A stretch of 64,000 bases of DNA from the NCBI GenBank assembly GCA_036260665.1, contig DATAMF010000078.1, positions 1 through 64,000 of the forward strand. The letters run 5' to 3'. The translations under genes were made by a program, and so were the position numbers. A model generated the notes under the pieces. The model was not told where the DNA came from, made no database searches, and saw nothing but the letters and a program-made list of their open reading frames with translations. This document shows positions 16,452 to 25,840 of this stretch, one piece after another (the first letter of the stretch is position 1; the number at the start of each line of letters is the position of its first letter). The stretch is from DATAMF01 sp036260665. GTDB lineage: Bacteria > Chloroflexota > Anaerolineae > Aggregatilineales > Aggregatilineaceae.

Positions 16452-17822
16452 TCAGGGAACGATCTTGACCTCACGAGGGCCGAAGTTGCCCTGACCTTCG
16501 GGAATCTCGACTCTTTCGTGGATCAAACCTGCCCAGCAGTCCTGGGGATTTTGCGCTTCGATCATTTCGGTCAAACGCACGGCACCCCAGACTTCGGCAT
16601 TTTGGCCGGGCATCAGATAATAGTAGGTTTTATCTTCGGCTTCGTCGTAGACCTGCTCTAATTCATCAAGCGGCGCGATGGCCCAACGCCAGGGATAATC
16701 ACTCAGCGAGGTATCGCATTTGAGGCCGACCCGCCAACCGCCCGCTTCTTCATAGGCTCCCAGTGTGGCGAAACTCTGGTTGAAGTCGTAGACCGTGCCG
16801 GGGAATGGACCGGCGGTGCGCACTGGGGTGCGGCCATAGTTGGTGACGGTCAGCTTGAAGACCAGGAGATCGCCCTGGATGACAGTGATGGTGGATAGAT
16901 CGGAGATGACGCCTTCCGGTTTTTCGAGCAGTTCACCCGTTTTTTCGCTGGAGGTGTAGTACTCGTCGCGATAGGGGATGGTTTCGTAGTAAACCGCGCC
17001 GCCGGTTGTTTGGGGGGCGAATTCCATCTGGGGGATGCCGCCATCCTGAATGGTAAGCTGACTTTGACGCACCAGCCGCTGGCCTTCGGCATCCTGGACA
17101 ATGGCAAACACATCATAGGTTCCGTCGGGCGGGGGTTCCATGTGCTGATCCACGCCGCCGTCGTAGTCAAAATCGTGGCTGCCCATTTCGCCAAGTTCAC
17201 GCTTGCCTTCGCGTTCGGACAGGTAATAACGCTGACCGGTGGTGTCCTGGAGATAGAGGGTGAGTTGGGCGGGTTTGTCCAGATAGATGTTGATGCGCAC
17301 CCGGTCAGCAATGCCGTCCTGGTTGGGGGTGAAGGTTGGGGGATGGATGTCAAAAATGGAGATGCTGGGCAGGGCGACATCGGCATTCACAATGTCCAGC
17401 GTGCCGGTTTTGGTCACGGTTTTGTCATCGGCAACCGCTTCAATGGTCCAGGTATAGTGGCCGTTGGGCATCAGGCGGCGCTCAACCGTGCCGACCACAG
17501 CGGGATCGTCGGGAAGCTGATAGCCATCCACCACGCCACTGAACAACACACTATAATCGCCTTTGACACGGGTTTCAGCCTGGCGAAAATAAAATATTTG
17601 CCCCGCAGCGTTTTCGAGAAAAATGCTCACCTGGGCGGAACGGGCGAGGGAATAACGAACCGTCGTCAGGTCGTTTTCGCCGTCCGCGTTAGGAGAAATT
17701 TGTAGATCTACAAACTCCGCATTCGAGAGCAGCGCAACGGGGGGGCGTAGAATGAAGTATCCGAGCACACCCACGAGCACCGCAGCAATTATGGCTACCA
17801 GCGCCGTTATCATCTTTGTCAT
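16452..17822 (-). CDS. Membrane-anchored protein with two FlgD-type Ig-like domains
   Basis: 456 residues. An N-terminal membrane anchor (about 4-28, ITALVAIIAAVLVGVLGYFI) is followed by an Ig-like domain opening ISPNADGENDLTTVRYSL and a second opening FTPNQDGIADRVRINIYL. That SPN-x-DG-x-ND opening is the hallmark of FlgD/gliding-motility-type Ig repeats. The remaining 200 residues (VYYETIPYRDEYYTS onward) are not recognised. It is probably an extracytoplasmic structural or adhesive protein. The start follows GAGAGGACC. It is in the same direction as the lipoprotein and GT2 genes and may lead that unit. Confidence 0.72.
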   Translation of the reverse strand: MTKMITALVAIIAAVLVGVLGYFILRPPVALLSNAEFVDLQISPNADGENDLTTVRYSLARSAQVSIFLENAAGQIFYFRQAETRVKGDYSVLFSGVVDGYQLPDDPAVVGTVERRLMPNGHYTWTIEAVADDKTVTKTGTLDIVNADVALPSISIFDIHPPTFTPNQDGIADRVRINIYLDKPAQLTLYLQDTTGQRYYLSEREGKRELGEMGSHDFDYDGGVDQHMEPPPDGTYDVFAIVQDAEGQRLVRQSQLTIQDGGIPQMEFAPQTTGGAVYYETIPYRDEYYTSSEKTGELLEKPEGVISDLSTITVIQGDLLVFKLTVTNYGRTPVRTAGPFPGTVYDFNQSFATLGAYEEAGGWRVGLKCDTSLSDYPWRWAIAPLDELEQVYDEAEDKTYYYLMPGQNAEVWGAVRLTEMIEAQNPQDCWAGLIHERVEIPEGQGNFGPREVKIVP

Positions 17823-17905
17823 GGCATGGTCCTCTCAAAACAGGGCGATTATGACACGGGTTGTCGTCTCGTACCACCCGCGTCAGGCAATCGCCCAATT
17901 AACCC

Positions 17906-17934
17906 TTGTAAGGTGGGATTTTAAGGGGTAGTAT
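17906..17934 (+). promoter_or_regulatory. Promoter for folC overlapped by GTGGGAT repeats
   Basis: TTGTAA (17906-17911), a 17-base spacer and TAGTAT (17929-17934), about 65 bases before the folC start. GTGGGAT occurs inside the spacer (17914-17920) and twice just downstream of the -10 box (17936-17942 and 17944-17950). The spacing suggests an operator, but the same motif also occurs at 25731-25840 between convergent genes, so it may only be a dispersed repeat. Confidence 0.5.
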
Positions 17935-17998
17935 GTGGGATATGTGGGATAATTGGCGGGCGCGGTAAGCGCCTTTTCCTTATTTTGGTCGAGGTTCA

Positions 17999-19348
17999 AT
18001 GTTCGCCTACGCAGACGCGTTAAATTATCTGTACGGGTTTATCAATTGGGAAGCCCAACGCCATATGCGGTATGACAGCGACGCCATGGCATTTGAGCGC
18101 CCGCTGAAAGTTCTGGCAGCGCTGGAGCATCCCCAGACACGGTATCCGGTCATTCATCTCACAGGGACTAAAGGCAAAGGTTCGGTAGCGGCAATGTGTG
18201 CCTCGATCTGCCAAGCGGCAGGACTGCGAACCGGGTTGTTTTCGTCGCCGCATCTGCAAGATTTTCGCGAGCGGTTTCGGGTGAATAATGAACTGATTGG
18301 TGAAGAGCAACTGGCGGAGTTGATCAGCCGGATGAAACCCGTGTTGGACAGCGTAGAAGATCTCACGTGGTTTGAGGCGATCACCGCACTGGCATTCCAG
18401 TATTTCGCAGATGAGCAGGTCGATGTCGCGGTGATCGAAGTCGGGCTGGGCGGACGGCTGGATGCGACCAATGTCGTGAATCCGCTGGTGACGGTCATTT
18501 CCAGCATCAGCTACGATCATATGACGCTGCTCGGAAATTCGCTGGCGTCGATTGCGCGGGAAAAAGCCGGAATTATCAAGCCAGGGGTGCCGGTTGTCAG
18601 CGCGCCGCAAGCACCCGAAGCGCTTGAAGTGTTGATGGAAGTGGCAGCGGAACGAGAAGCACCGCTGACACTGGTGGGACATGATTGGCTCTACACAGCG
18701 GGGCACTGGACCTGGAGTAGGCAGTATTTCACGGCAGGGCGGGCTGAGGAAGTGCCACAAGCCTACTATACGGCGTTGGTGGGAGAACACCAAGCATTAA
18801 ATGCAACGGTTGCATTAGCCGCACTGGATGTTGCCGCAGCGCGGGCGGGGTGGGCGATTGATGAAGCAAGCGTTCAGACCGGATTGCAACATGTCGATTG
18901 GCCAGGACGCTTAGAGGTGGTTGAGCGCACGCCACTTCTGATTTTAGATGTCGCGCACAACGGCGCGTCGGCTTTCCGGCTGTGCGAGGCACTTACTGAT
19001 ATTTTTCCACGGCGTCCGCTGGCGCTTATCTTTGGTGTCTATGCTGATAAAGATGTGGCAGCGATCCTGGATGCCTTGCTGCCCATTACTGATTATCTGA
19101 TTACCACTCAGGCTGTTAATCCGCGCGCGATGGCTTCTGATCAGATTGCGCAAGTAGCCCGCGATCTAGGATTTATGAAGCCAATTGAAGTAGTTCCTCA
19201 GACAGATGAAGCGCTGCGGCGTGCCGAAGAATTGGTCGGATCGGGTGGTCTAATCTGCGCAACAGGTTCCTTATCTGTTGTGGGTGAGATACGAACCTTG
19301 TGCAGGCTCCCAGTGGGACATGTGATAGGTTCTGGGTTTCGGGATTAA
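17999..19348 (+). CDS. folC: Bifunctional folylpolyglutamate synthase/dihydrofolate synthase
   Basis: 449 residues, cytoplasmic. An ATP-binding loop LTGTKGKGSVAAMCASIC (about 54-71), SSPHLQDFRERFRVN (about 82-96), VAVIEVGLGGRLDATNVV and the C-terminal Mur-ligase-like domain with LILDVAHNGASAFRL all fit FolC. The enzyme adds glutamate to dihydropteroate/tetrahydrofolates and retains one-carbon cofactors in the cell. The stop lies 26 bases before the lon start, so the two genes are probably cotranscribed. Confidence 0.95.
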   Translation: MFAYADALNYLYGFINWEAQRHMRYDSDAMAFERPLKVLAALEHPQTRYPVIHLTGTKGKGSVAAMCASICQAAGLRTGLFSSPHLQDFRERFRVNNELIGEEQLAELISRMKPVLDSVEDLTWFEAITALAFQYFADEQVDVAVIEVGLGGRLDATNVVNPLVTVISSISYDHMTLLGNSLASIAREKAGIIKPGVPVVSAPQAPEALEVLMEVAAEREAPLTLVGHDWLYTAGHWTWSRQYFTAGRAEEVPQAYYTALVGEHQALNATVALAALDVAAARAGWAIDEASVQTGLQHVDWPGRLEVVERTPLLILDVAHNGASAFRLCEALTDIFPRRPLALIFGVYADKDVAAILDALLPITDYLITTQAVNPRAMASDQIAQVARDLGFMKPIEVVPQTDEALRRAEELVGSGGLICATGSLSVVGEIRTLCRLPVGHVIGSGFRD

Positions 19349-19374
19349 TTAAACGGCAGCGCGGAGAAAATGAT

Positions 19375-21765
19375 TTGATTGGGCACAGCCTGAACGACTT
19401 CTACAATATTCATGATGCGACACCTGATGCTGAGGGGTTAATCGAAATTATCCTGATTCCGCTGGCCGAACTGGTGGTGTACCCGAATATGGTCACACCG
19501 CTAATTTTGCGCCGCGAACAGGATGTGTTGGCCGTTACAGAAGCACAAAGCCGACAGCATACCGTGTTGGGCGTGGCGCAACAAGATGCCAGCCTGGCGA
19601 TGCCCAAGCCAGAAGACCTGTTCCAAGTGGGGACGGAAATGGCTTTGGGACGGCTGATGCATCTACCAGAAGGCGGAACCACCGCATTGGCGCAGGGACG
19701 ACGCCGGGTAGAGATTGTTGAATTTATCCAGACAACGCCTATTTATCGCGTGAAAGCACGACCGATTGTCGAGACGGTTCCGCAGTCACGCGAAGTTTCG
19801 GCTTTGATGCGGGCGGCACTCAGCTTGTTCCAAAAATGTGTCGATCTCAACCCGCAGCTTCCCGAAGAAGCCTATGTGTATGCTTTGAATGTGGATGAGC
19901 CAGGGTGGTTGGCTGATTTATCGGCGTCGATTCTGAATCTATCGCTGGCGGAACGGCAAGAACTGCTGGAACTCGTCGATCCGGCGGAGCGACTGCGGCG
20001 GGTGAGCGCGCTGCTGGGGCGGGAACTGGAAGTGCTGGAACTGGAAGAAAGCATTCACTCGCAAGTGCGGCAGGAAGTGGATCGGGGACAACGCGAGCTG
20101 TTCCTACGGGAACAGATGCGGGTGATCCAACACGAATTGGGCGAGGCGGATATATTTCAACAGGAACTGACTGAACTGCATACGCGGATTGCGGATGCGG
20201 AGATGCCAGATGAGGTACGAGAAAAAGCGTTCAAGGAGTTGGGTCGGCTCGCCATGATTCCGCCAATGGCTCCAGAAGTGGGGATTATCCGGACCTACCT
20301 GGATTGGATGCTGGATCTGCCCTGGCAGAAGACGACTACGGATAATCTCGATCTTGAAAATGCGGCTAAGGTGCTTGACGAAGAACATTTCGGACTGCCG
20401 AAGGCCAAAGAACGTATCCTGGAACATATGGCGGTGCGCAAACTCGCGCCGGACAAAATGAAAAGTCCTATTCTTTGTTTTGTGGGACCGCCGGGAACCG
20501 GGAAAACATCGCTCGGAAAAAGCATCGCCAAAGCGCTCGGACGAGAGTTTGTGCGGGTGAGCCTGGGCGGGGTGCGGGATGAGGCGGAAATTCGCGGGCA
20601 CCGCCGTACTTATATCGGGGCGATGCCGGGGCGGGTGATCCAGACCATGCGGCGCGCCGGGACGGTGAATCCGGTGTTTATGTTGGATGAGATCGATAAA
20701 CTGGGCATGGATTTTCGCGGCGATCCATCGGCGGCCCTGTTGGAAGTGCTGGACCCGGAGCAGAACTTTGGTTATTCCGATCATTATCTCGATACGGGGT
20801 ATGACCTGTCGAAGGTGTTTTTTATCACGACGGCCAACTATCTTGATCCGATTCCGCCGGCGCTGCTCGATCGGATGGAAGTGATCGAATTTCCGGGGTA
20901 TGTGGAAGAAGAAAAACTCAGCATTGCTGAAGCATTTCTCGTGCCGCGACAGCTTGAACAACATGGGCTAGAGGGGCAGAAGATTCGGTTTGATGAAGAA
21001 ACGATTCGCCTAATCAGCCGGGAATACACCTATGAGGCGGGTGTGCGGAATTTGGAACGGGAGATTGCCAAAATCTGCCGAAAACTGGCGCGGCGTGTGG
21101 CGGAAGGAAAACCGATCCCCAAGCGTATTACGGCTGAGAGCCTGGATAAATATCTTGGCCCGCCCCAGTTTATTTCGACGCTGACTGAAGAGGCAGACGA
21201 GATCGGGGTGGCGACGGGGTTAGCATGGACGGAAGCGGGCGGCGATATTATGGCTATCGAAGTCCAATTGATGCCGGGAAAAGGGATGCTCACACTGACC
21301 GGACAGTTGGGCGATGTGATGCAAGAATCGGCACAGGCGGCGCTGAGTTATACCCGATCACGAGCGGTCCAGTTCGGGATTGATCCTGATGAATTTGAAC
21401 GGCTGGATATTCATGTGCATCTGCCAGAGGGGGCAATTCCTAAAGATGGACCTTCGGCGGGAATCACATTGGCGACAGCCATGATCTCCGCATTGATGCA
21501 GCGCAAAGTGCGGCGGGATGTGGCGATGACCGGGGAAATTACGCTGCGGGGGAGGGTGCTGCCGATTGGCGGCGTGCGCGAAAAACTGTTGGCAGCACAT
21601 CGGGCCGGGGTAAAAAGCGTGCTTCTGCCGAAACGCAACGAAAAGGATTTGACGGAAGTCCCAAAACGATTGGTGAAGGGGATGACAATCGTGCTGGTCA
21701 GCCATATGGATGAAGTGATCAAACACGCATTTGTTCCTGATGATCTATCCAGCACAGCCAGTTAG
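19375..21765 (+). CDS. lon: ATP-dependent protease Lon
   Basis: About 796 residues from TTG at 19375, which has CGGAGA upstream and lies beyond the folC stop; an earlier in-frame ATG at 19300 lies inside folC. An N-terminal substrate-recognition domain (LIPLAELVVYPNMVTPLILRRE) leads into an AAA+ module with Walker A GPPGTGKTSLGKSIA and VFMLDEIDKLG. The C-terminal Ser/Lys peptidase domain has the catalytic Ser in KDGPSAGITLA and Lys in REKLLAAHRAG. It degrades damaged and regulatory proteins as a hexamer. No heat-shock CIRCE-type operator is seen upstream; it appears to follow folC. Confidence 0.95.
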   Translation: MIGHSLNDFYNIHDATPDAEGLIEIILIPLAELVVYPNMVTPLILRREQDVLAVTEAQSRQHTVLGVAQQDASLAMPKPEDLFQVGTEMALGRLMHLPEGGTTALAQGRRRVEIVEFIQTTPIYRVKARPIVETVPQSREVSALMRAALSLFQKCVDLNPQLPEEAYVYALNVDEPGWLADLSASILNLSLAERQELLELVDPAERLRRVSALLGRELEVLELEESIHSQVRQEVDRGQRELFLREQMRVIQHELGEADIFQQELTELHTRIADAEMPDEVREKAFKELGRLAMIPPMAPEVGIIRTYLDWMLDLPWQKTTTDNLDLENAAKVLDEEHFGLPKAKERILEHMAVRKLAPDKMKSPILCFVGPPGTGKTSLGKSIAKALGREFVRVSLGGVRDEAEIRGHRRTYIGAMPGRVIQTMRRAGTVNPVFMLDEIDKLGMDFRGDPSAALLEVLDPEQNFGYSDHYLDTGYDLSKVFFITTANYLDPIPPALLDRMEVIEFPGYVEEEKLSIAEAFLVPRQLEQHGLEGQKIRFDEETIRLISREYTYEAGVRNLEREIAKICRKLARRVAEGKPIPKRITAESLDKYLGPPQFISTLTEEADEIGVATGLAWTEAGGDIMAIEVQLMPGKGMLTLTGQLGDVMQESAQAALSYTRSRAVQFGIDPDEFERLDIHVHLPEGAIPKDGPSAGITLATAMISALMQRKVRRDVAMTGEITLRGRVLPIGGVREKLLAAHRAGVKSVLLPKRNEKDLTEVPKRLVKGMTIVLVSHMDEVIKHAFVPDDLSSTAS

Positions 21766-21775
21766 GGGGCGAGGT

Positions 21776-23182
21776 ATGGAAGAAAAGGACATCCTGGCAT
21801 TGTTGGAAAATGGGCGGTCGGAGATGATAGACGGCCTCCCCGGACGGATACCCACCGCCGAGATCGCCCAAACACTCGCGGCGATGGCCAATACACGCGG
21901 CGGGGTGGTGCTGTTGGGTGTGGCCCCCCGGACGAATAAACCGGTTGGGGTTGAAGACCCCGAGGGCACGCTCAACCGGGTACTGGAGGCGGCGCTGATG
22001 ATTGATCCGCCGCTGATTATCCCGCTGCCACAGATGCTGCCTATCGAAAACAATGTTATGGTGGTGGTGCAAGTGCCACGCGGGATGCCGTATGTGTATG
22101 CTGTCGATGGGCGTTTTTTGGCACGGCAAGGAGAACACAATCAGCCGCTGTCGTCGGCGCAACTTCGACGGTTGATGCTCGAACGGGGGGATGTGTCGTT
22201 TGACTCCGAACCCGCGCATTATGCTGTCAAAGATGATCTAGACTGGGAGCAGGTGCGAAACTATGTGAGCAGTCTGAGCGGGATGAGCGGGTTGTCGCCG
22301 GAACAGGTGCTACTCAAACGCGGATGCCTCGTGCCGCTGGACGGAGAGCTACGACCTACGAATGCCGGGATTCTGCTGTTTGGAAAAGATCCCCAACAAT
22401 TTGTGCGCGGATCGGATATTACTGCTGCGCGATTTGCCGGGAAAGAGATGGGCGACGTGTTTACACGGCAGGATATTCTGGGCACACTGCCACAGCAGAT
22501 TCGGCGAGTCGAGACGTTTTTGATGGATAATCTGCGGAAGGGCGTGCTGCTGGGCGAGAATATGGCACGCACCGAACTGTTCGAATATCCACGCCAGGCG
22601 GTACGCGAACTGGTGGTCAACGCCGTTGCGCACCGCGATTACAGCATCCAGGGCGACGGGATACGGCTGTATATGTTTAGTGACCGACTGGAAATTACCA
22701 GCCCCGGCAATTTACCCGGCCCGGTGACGGTGGATAATATTGTTGACGAACGTTTTTCAAGAAATTCGGCTATTGTGCAGGTGCTGTCGGACCTGGGGTT
22801 TATCGAGCGGCTGGGATATGGGGTGGATCGGGTGATGGCGCTGATGCGGGAAGCGGATCTGCCGGGGCCGCGATTCACGGAAACATCAGGTGGGTTCCGA
22901 GTCACACTGTATAATCAACAGCCGACGGAAGAAGACCTCGAACCGAAACTGTTCGGCGGGGTGTTCCGAGGCGAACCAGTTAACCATCGACAAGAATATG
23001 CACTTGATTTTCTGATTAATCAAAAAAATCCGCGTATTACCAACAAAGACCTGCAAGAACTTTTCCCCGATGTACATGCCGAAACAATCCGGCGCGATTT
23101 TGCGGACCTCGTATCGCGAAATATCTTGCTTAAAATGGGCGAAAAGCGTGGATCCTACTATGTTCTAAAGCGACAGTCCTGA
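21776..23182 (+). CDS. AlbA_2 (divergent AAA_4)/ATPase_C4 regulator-like protein
   Basis: 468 residues from ATG at 21776 (GGGCGAGG upstream), 10 bases after lon. The N-terminal AlbA_2/AAA_4 (Schlafen-type) domain has AAMANTRGGVVLLGVAP and NVMVVVQVPRGMPYVYAVDGRF. A central GHKL-like ATPase_C4 region has AVRELVVNAVAHRDYSIQG and LEITSPGNLPGPVT. The C-terminal winged helix (about 405-465) has ITNKDLQELFPDVHAETIRRDF. Such proteins are usually annotated as RecG-like or transcriptional regulators. The role is unproven, but tight linkage to lon suggests cotranscription. Confidence 0.82.
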   Translation: MEEKDILALLENGRSEMIDGLPGRIPTAEIAQTLAAMANTRGGVVLLGVAPRTNKPVGVEDPEGTLNRVLEAALMIDPPLIIPLPQMLPIENNVMVVVQVPRGMPYVYAVDGRFLARQGEHNQPLSSAQLRRLMLERGDVSFDSEPAHYAVKDDLDWEQVRNYVSSLSGMSGLSPEQVLLKRGCLVPLDGELRPTNAGILLFGKDPQQFVRGSDITAARFAGKEMGDVFTRQDILGTLPQQIRRVETFLMDNLRKGVLLGENMARTELFEYPRQAVRELVVNAVAHRDYSIQGDGIRLYMFSDRLEITSPGNLPGPVTVDNIVDERFSRNSAIVQVLSDLGFIERLGYGVDRVMALMREADLPGPRFTETSGGFRVTLYNQQPTEEDLEPKLFGGVFRGEPVNHRQEYALDFLINQKNPRITNKDLQELFPDVHAETIRRDFADLVSRNILLKMGEKRGSYYVLKRQS

Positions 23183-23204
23183 GCGAGCGGTGGGAAATCG
23201 GTGT

Positions 23205-23233
23205 TTGAAAAGCGAATTTTATTGGATTATGCT
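23205..23233 (+). promoter_or_regulatory. Predicted sigma70-type promoter for the PD40 lipoprotein gene
   Basis: TTGAAA (23205-23210), a 17-base spacer and TATGCT (23228-23233), 33 bases upstream of the start codon. Both boxes match well and the spacing is ideal. No operator-like palindrome is seen. Confidence 0.6.
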
Positions 23234-23266
23234 CAGGCGTGATCGGCTGGATACGGACTGGTTAAA

Positions 23267-24841
23267 ATGAAACGGAACCGACTTGTACTGCTACTCAGCG
23301 GTGTTGTGATGTTGGCCGGCTGCAATATGGCGCTGGAGACTCCTGATGCGACGACGACCCTAACGCCAACCGTGACGGCTACGGCTTCGGCTACGGCCAC
23401 CCTTACGCCATCACCGACGGTCACAAAGACATCCACCCTTACGGCTACGCCCACCCTTACGCCCTCGCCTACGATCACAGCGACACCGAGCAATACCCCG
23501 TATCCGACCGCAACCCCTTTAGCGCCCGTGACTTTTGCGAATGATCAGTGGACACCCATCGAGGTGGCCCAGGCGATTCGGAGCGGGATGAGCAACCCCT
23601 GGTTTGCTATCGTCAGCATTAACGAGGATACGGCGGACCGTCCCGAAGCGGAACAGACGCCGGTTCCGGCGGGGGCTGGCGTTGAAACGCTGTACCTGAT
23701 CGATCCGTCGAATGGGCAAAATGTCGAAATTGTGGATGTACCCGCCAGCACCGCGGATCGGATTTACTGGGCACCGGATGGGCGGAAGGTTGCCTATTTT
23801 ATGGAACCCAGCCTGAACTCGGATGGCACGCGCAGCGGTGGGCTTTATTTGCTCAACCTGGACCTGGGATTGAGCTTCCGGTTGTTTGATATTGCATCGC
23901 TTAGCCCGCGTGGAATCCCGCAACATTATCCGGTATGGTCGCCGGACAGTTCACAACTCGCGGTTGCGCTGCCGACGGCTTATGATGTTGATATTTTCCT
24001 GGTGTCGGCTAATGGATCGGTCTTTCAGAATGCAACGGCGCACGGGGCCTACGATCTGTGGCCGGCGTGGTCGCCGGATGGGCAATATCTGGCTTTTGTG
24101 TCGGATCGGAATACATGCCCGACATGGACGCCGGATCAGCCGGGGAGCTGCGCGGCACCGGATGTCCAACCGCCCAGTGGGGGCAATCTGTTTGTAATGA
24201 ATATTGAAACGGGCAGCGTGCAGCAGGTCACGGACCTATTCGTGGATGGCCCGGCGATCTGGATCGGTAATGCGCAACTTGCTTTTACGACGGGGTTATC
24301 TGATCCGATGGCGCGCGAGTCGCGGATATGGCTGGCGAATTTTCAGTCGGGAACCCTGGTCCAAATTTCGGATGCGGATGGGTCGTTTAACCTGGGAGTG
24401 GCGTGGGCACCGGGAGGAAGTTATGCACTCTACCATCGCGCTTCGGAGCCAGCGGGGGTTATTCTCAAAAATGGCACTGGCGGATTGGTCAGTATGACAG
24501 ACGAATATCTCTTCTCGCGGTTTGGGTTCGCGGCGGATTGGTCGCCCCAGGGGGATTATGTGGCATTCGCGGGGCGCAACGGACAGTGCCCCTATGGGTT
24601 AATTGTGGCCCGGAATGATCTGAGCATCGTCTTTACGCCGCCGACTACACCCCGCGTGTGCGATCCCAGCTATTCACCTGACGGACGGTGGCTGGCATTT
24701 GCCGGGATTCAAACCCAGGTTGGGGTGGATGATGGGCGGCTTGATCTGTTTATCGGCCAGCCGAATGGGTATGGTTCGCGTAATTACACCAGCCAATTTA
24801 AGGGCGATATTCAACTGCTCGGCTGGGTTGGAAGTTCTTAA
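23267..24841 (+). CDS. Lipoprotein with Thr/Pro-rich stalk and PD40/TolB-like beta-propeller
   Basis: 524 residues. The lipoprotein signal (about 1-19) ends VMLAGC. A Thr/Pro/Ala stalk (about 25-82) is built of TPTLTPSPT-like repeats. At least five PD40 blades follow, with motifs such as YWAPDGRKVAYF, PVWSPDSSQLAVAL, PAWSPDGQYLAFVSDRN and YSPDGRWLAFAG. This is a common Chloroflexi architecture for extracellular protein- or glycan-binding lipoproteins. No catalytic residues were identified. The gene stands 17 bases ahead of degV, so both may be read from the promoter at 23205. Confidence 0.85.
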   Translation: MKRNRLVLLLSGVVMLAGCNMALETPDATTTLTPTVTATASATATLTPSPTVTKTSTLTATPTLTPSPTITATPSNTPYPTATPLAPVTFANDQWTPIEVAQAIRSGMSNPWFAIVSINEDTADRPEAEQTPVPAGAGVETLYLIDPSNGQNVEIVDVPASTADRIYWAPDGRKVAYFMEPSLNSDGTRSGGLYLLNLDLGLSFRLFDIASLSPRGIPQHYPVWSPDSSQLAVALPTAYDVDIFLVSANGSVFQNATAHGAYDLWPAWSPDGQYLAFVSDRNTCPTWTPDQPGSCAAPDVQPPSGGNLFVMNIETGSVQQVTDLFVDGPAIWIGNAQLAFTTGLSDPMARESRIWLANFQSGTLVQISDADGSFNLGVAWAPGGSYALYHRASEPAGVILKNGTGGLVSMTDEYLFSRFGFAADWSPQGDYVAFAGRNGQCPYGLIVARNDLSIVFTPPTTPRVCDPSYSPDGRWLAFAGIQTQVGVDDGRLDLFIGQPNGYGSRNYTSQFKGDIQLLGWVGSS

Positions 24842-24858
24842 GGAGAGGAAATTTCAGT

Positions 24859-25707
24859 ATGACCATTGCGCTCGTGACAGACAGCACCTGTAATATTCCT
24901 GCCGATTTAGCCCGTGAATGCCACATCCATGTCACGCCGCTGTATGTTATCTGGGGGGATACGTCGCTAAAGGATGGCGTGGATATTCTGGAGCCAGAAT
25001 TCTATGCGCGATTGGCGAGTTCAAACGAGATTCCCAAAACATCGCAGGCTTCACCACAGGATTTCGTCATACTTTTTGAAAAAGCGCGAAAAGCAGAAAA
25101 CGCTGATGAAGTCATTTGCCCGGTGGTGTCGAGCGATTTAAGCGGCACCTATGCATCGGCTATGCAGGCGAAGGCTATGGTGGATTTTCCCGTGCATGTG
25201 ATTGATACACGGCAAGTGTCGTGGGGACTGGGACATGTACTATTAGCAGCGGCAGAGGCGCGAGATGGGGGCGCAAGTGCAGCCGAAATTGTACAGACCG
25301 TAACCGAAACTGCCACGCGACAGATGCTCCTGTTTACCATTGAAAGCCTGGATTTTCTGCGGCGGGGTGGCCGAATTGGCAATGCCAAGCGGTTGATGGG
25401 GACGATGTTGAGAATGCAGCCCGTGTTGGAAATTCGCGAGGGAATAGTGCATCCGGTGGATACCGTGCGAACCCGCAAGCGGGCACTCGAACAACTGCTC
25501 AAAGTGGCTGATGTGCGGGGAAATGTCCGGCATGTCAATCGGTTATCCGTGATTCATGCGGAAGCTAAGCATGACGCAAAAATGCTGCTTGATGAGGCTA
25601 TCGAAAAACTTGTTCCGCTGGAAACTCATTTTACCTATGCGACAACGGTAATTGGAGTCCACACCGGACCGGGCGCAGTCGGGCTGATCTGTGAATGGGG
25701 ATCCTGA
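24859..25707 (+). CDS. DegV-family fatty-acid-binding protein
   Basis: 282 residues. N-terminal ALVTDSTCNIPADLA with the conserved DST; then CPVVSSDLSGTYASAMQA, VIDTRQVSWGLG, FTIESLDFLRRGGRIGNAKRL and C-terminal VIGVHTGPGAVGL. The family binds a fatty acid (the FakB role) for phosphorylation by a FakA kinase; no fakA-like gene lies in the window. GGAGAGGAAATTTC precedes the start. It is cytoplasmic. Confidence 0.92.
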   Translation: MTIALVTDSTCNIPADLARECHIHVTPLYVIWGDTSLKDGVDILEPEFYARLASSNEIPKTSQASPQDFVILFEKARKAENADEVICPVVSSDLSGTYASAMQAKAMVDFPVHVIDTRQVSWGLGHVLLAAAEARDGGASAAEIVQTVTETATRQMLLFTIESLDFLRRGGRIGNAKRLMGTMLRMQPVLEIREGIVHPVDTVRTRKRALEQLLKVADVRGNVRHVNRLSVIHAEAKHDAKMLLDEAIEKLVPLETHFTYATTVIGVHTGPGAVGLICEWGS

Positions 25708-25727
25708 CACCCATAAAATCACAAAAT

Positions 25728-25840
25728 TTATTACCCACACTATCCCACACTATCCCACACCATACATAAAATTCGTGGGATAAGGTGGGATTATCTTATG
25801 TATCCCACAAAAAAAACCACTTATCGTGGGATAATGTGGG
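25728..25840. repeat. Cluster of TATCCCACA/GTGGGATA repeats between convergent genes
   Basis: Three tandem 10-base units (TTACCCACAC, TATCCCACAC, TATCCCACAC at 25731-25760) are followed by the inverse form GTGGGATAAGGTGGGATTAT (25775-25794). An inverted pair TATCCCAC (25801-25808) / GTGGGATA (25826-25833) encloses an A8 run, and a last GTGGG follows at 25836. The repeats lie between the degV stop and the mfd stop, so they could act as a bidirectional terminator. The same GTGGGAT motif is seen at 17912-17952. Confidence 0.65.

Noticed and set aside
17010..17705. 231-codon plus-strand ORF opposite the FlgD-Ig-like gene
   Set aside because: Antisense shadow; minus-strand product has anchor and two Ig-like openings.
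20104..20964. 286-codon minus-strand ORF inside lon
   Set aside because: Lies entirely within the AAA+ module of lon, whose motifs are unambiguous.
25728..25840. CRISPR or attachment site
   Set aside because: Repeats are only 8-10 bases and adjacent, with no spacers, integrase or cas gene.
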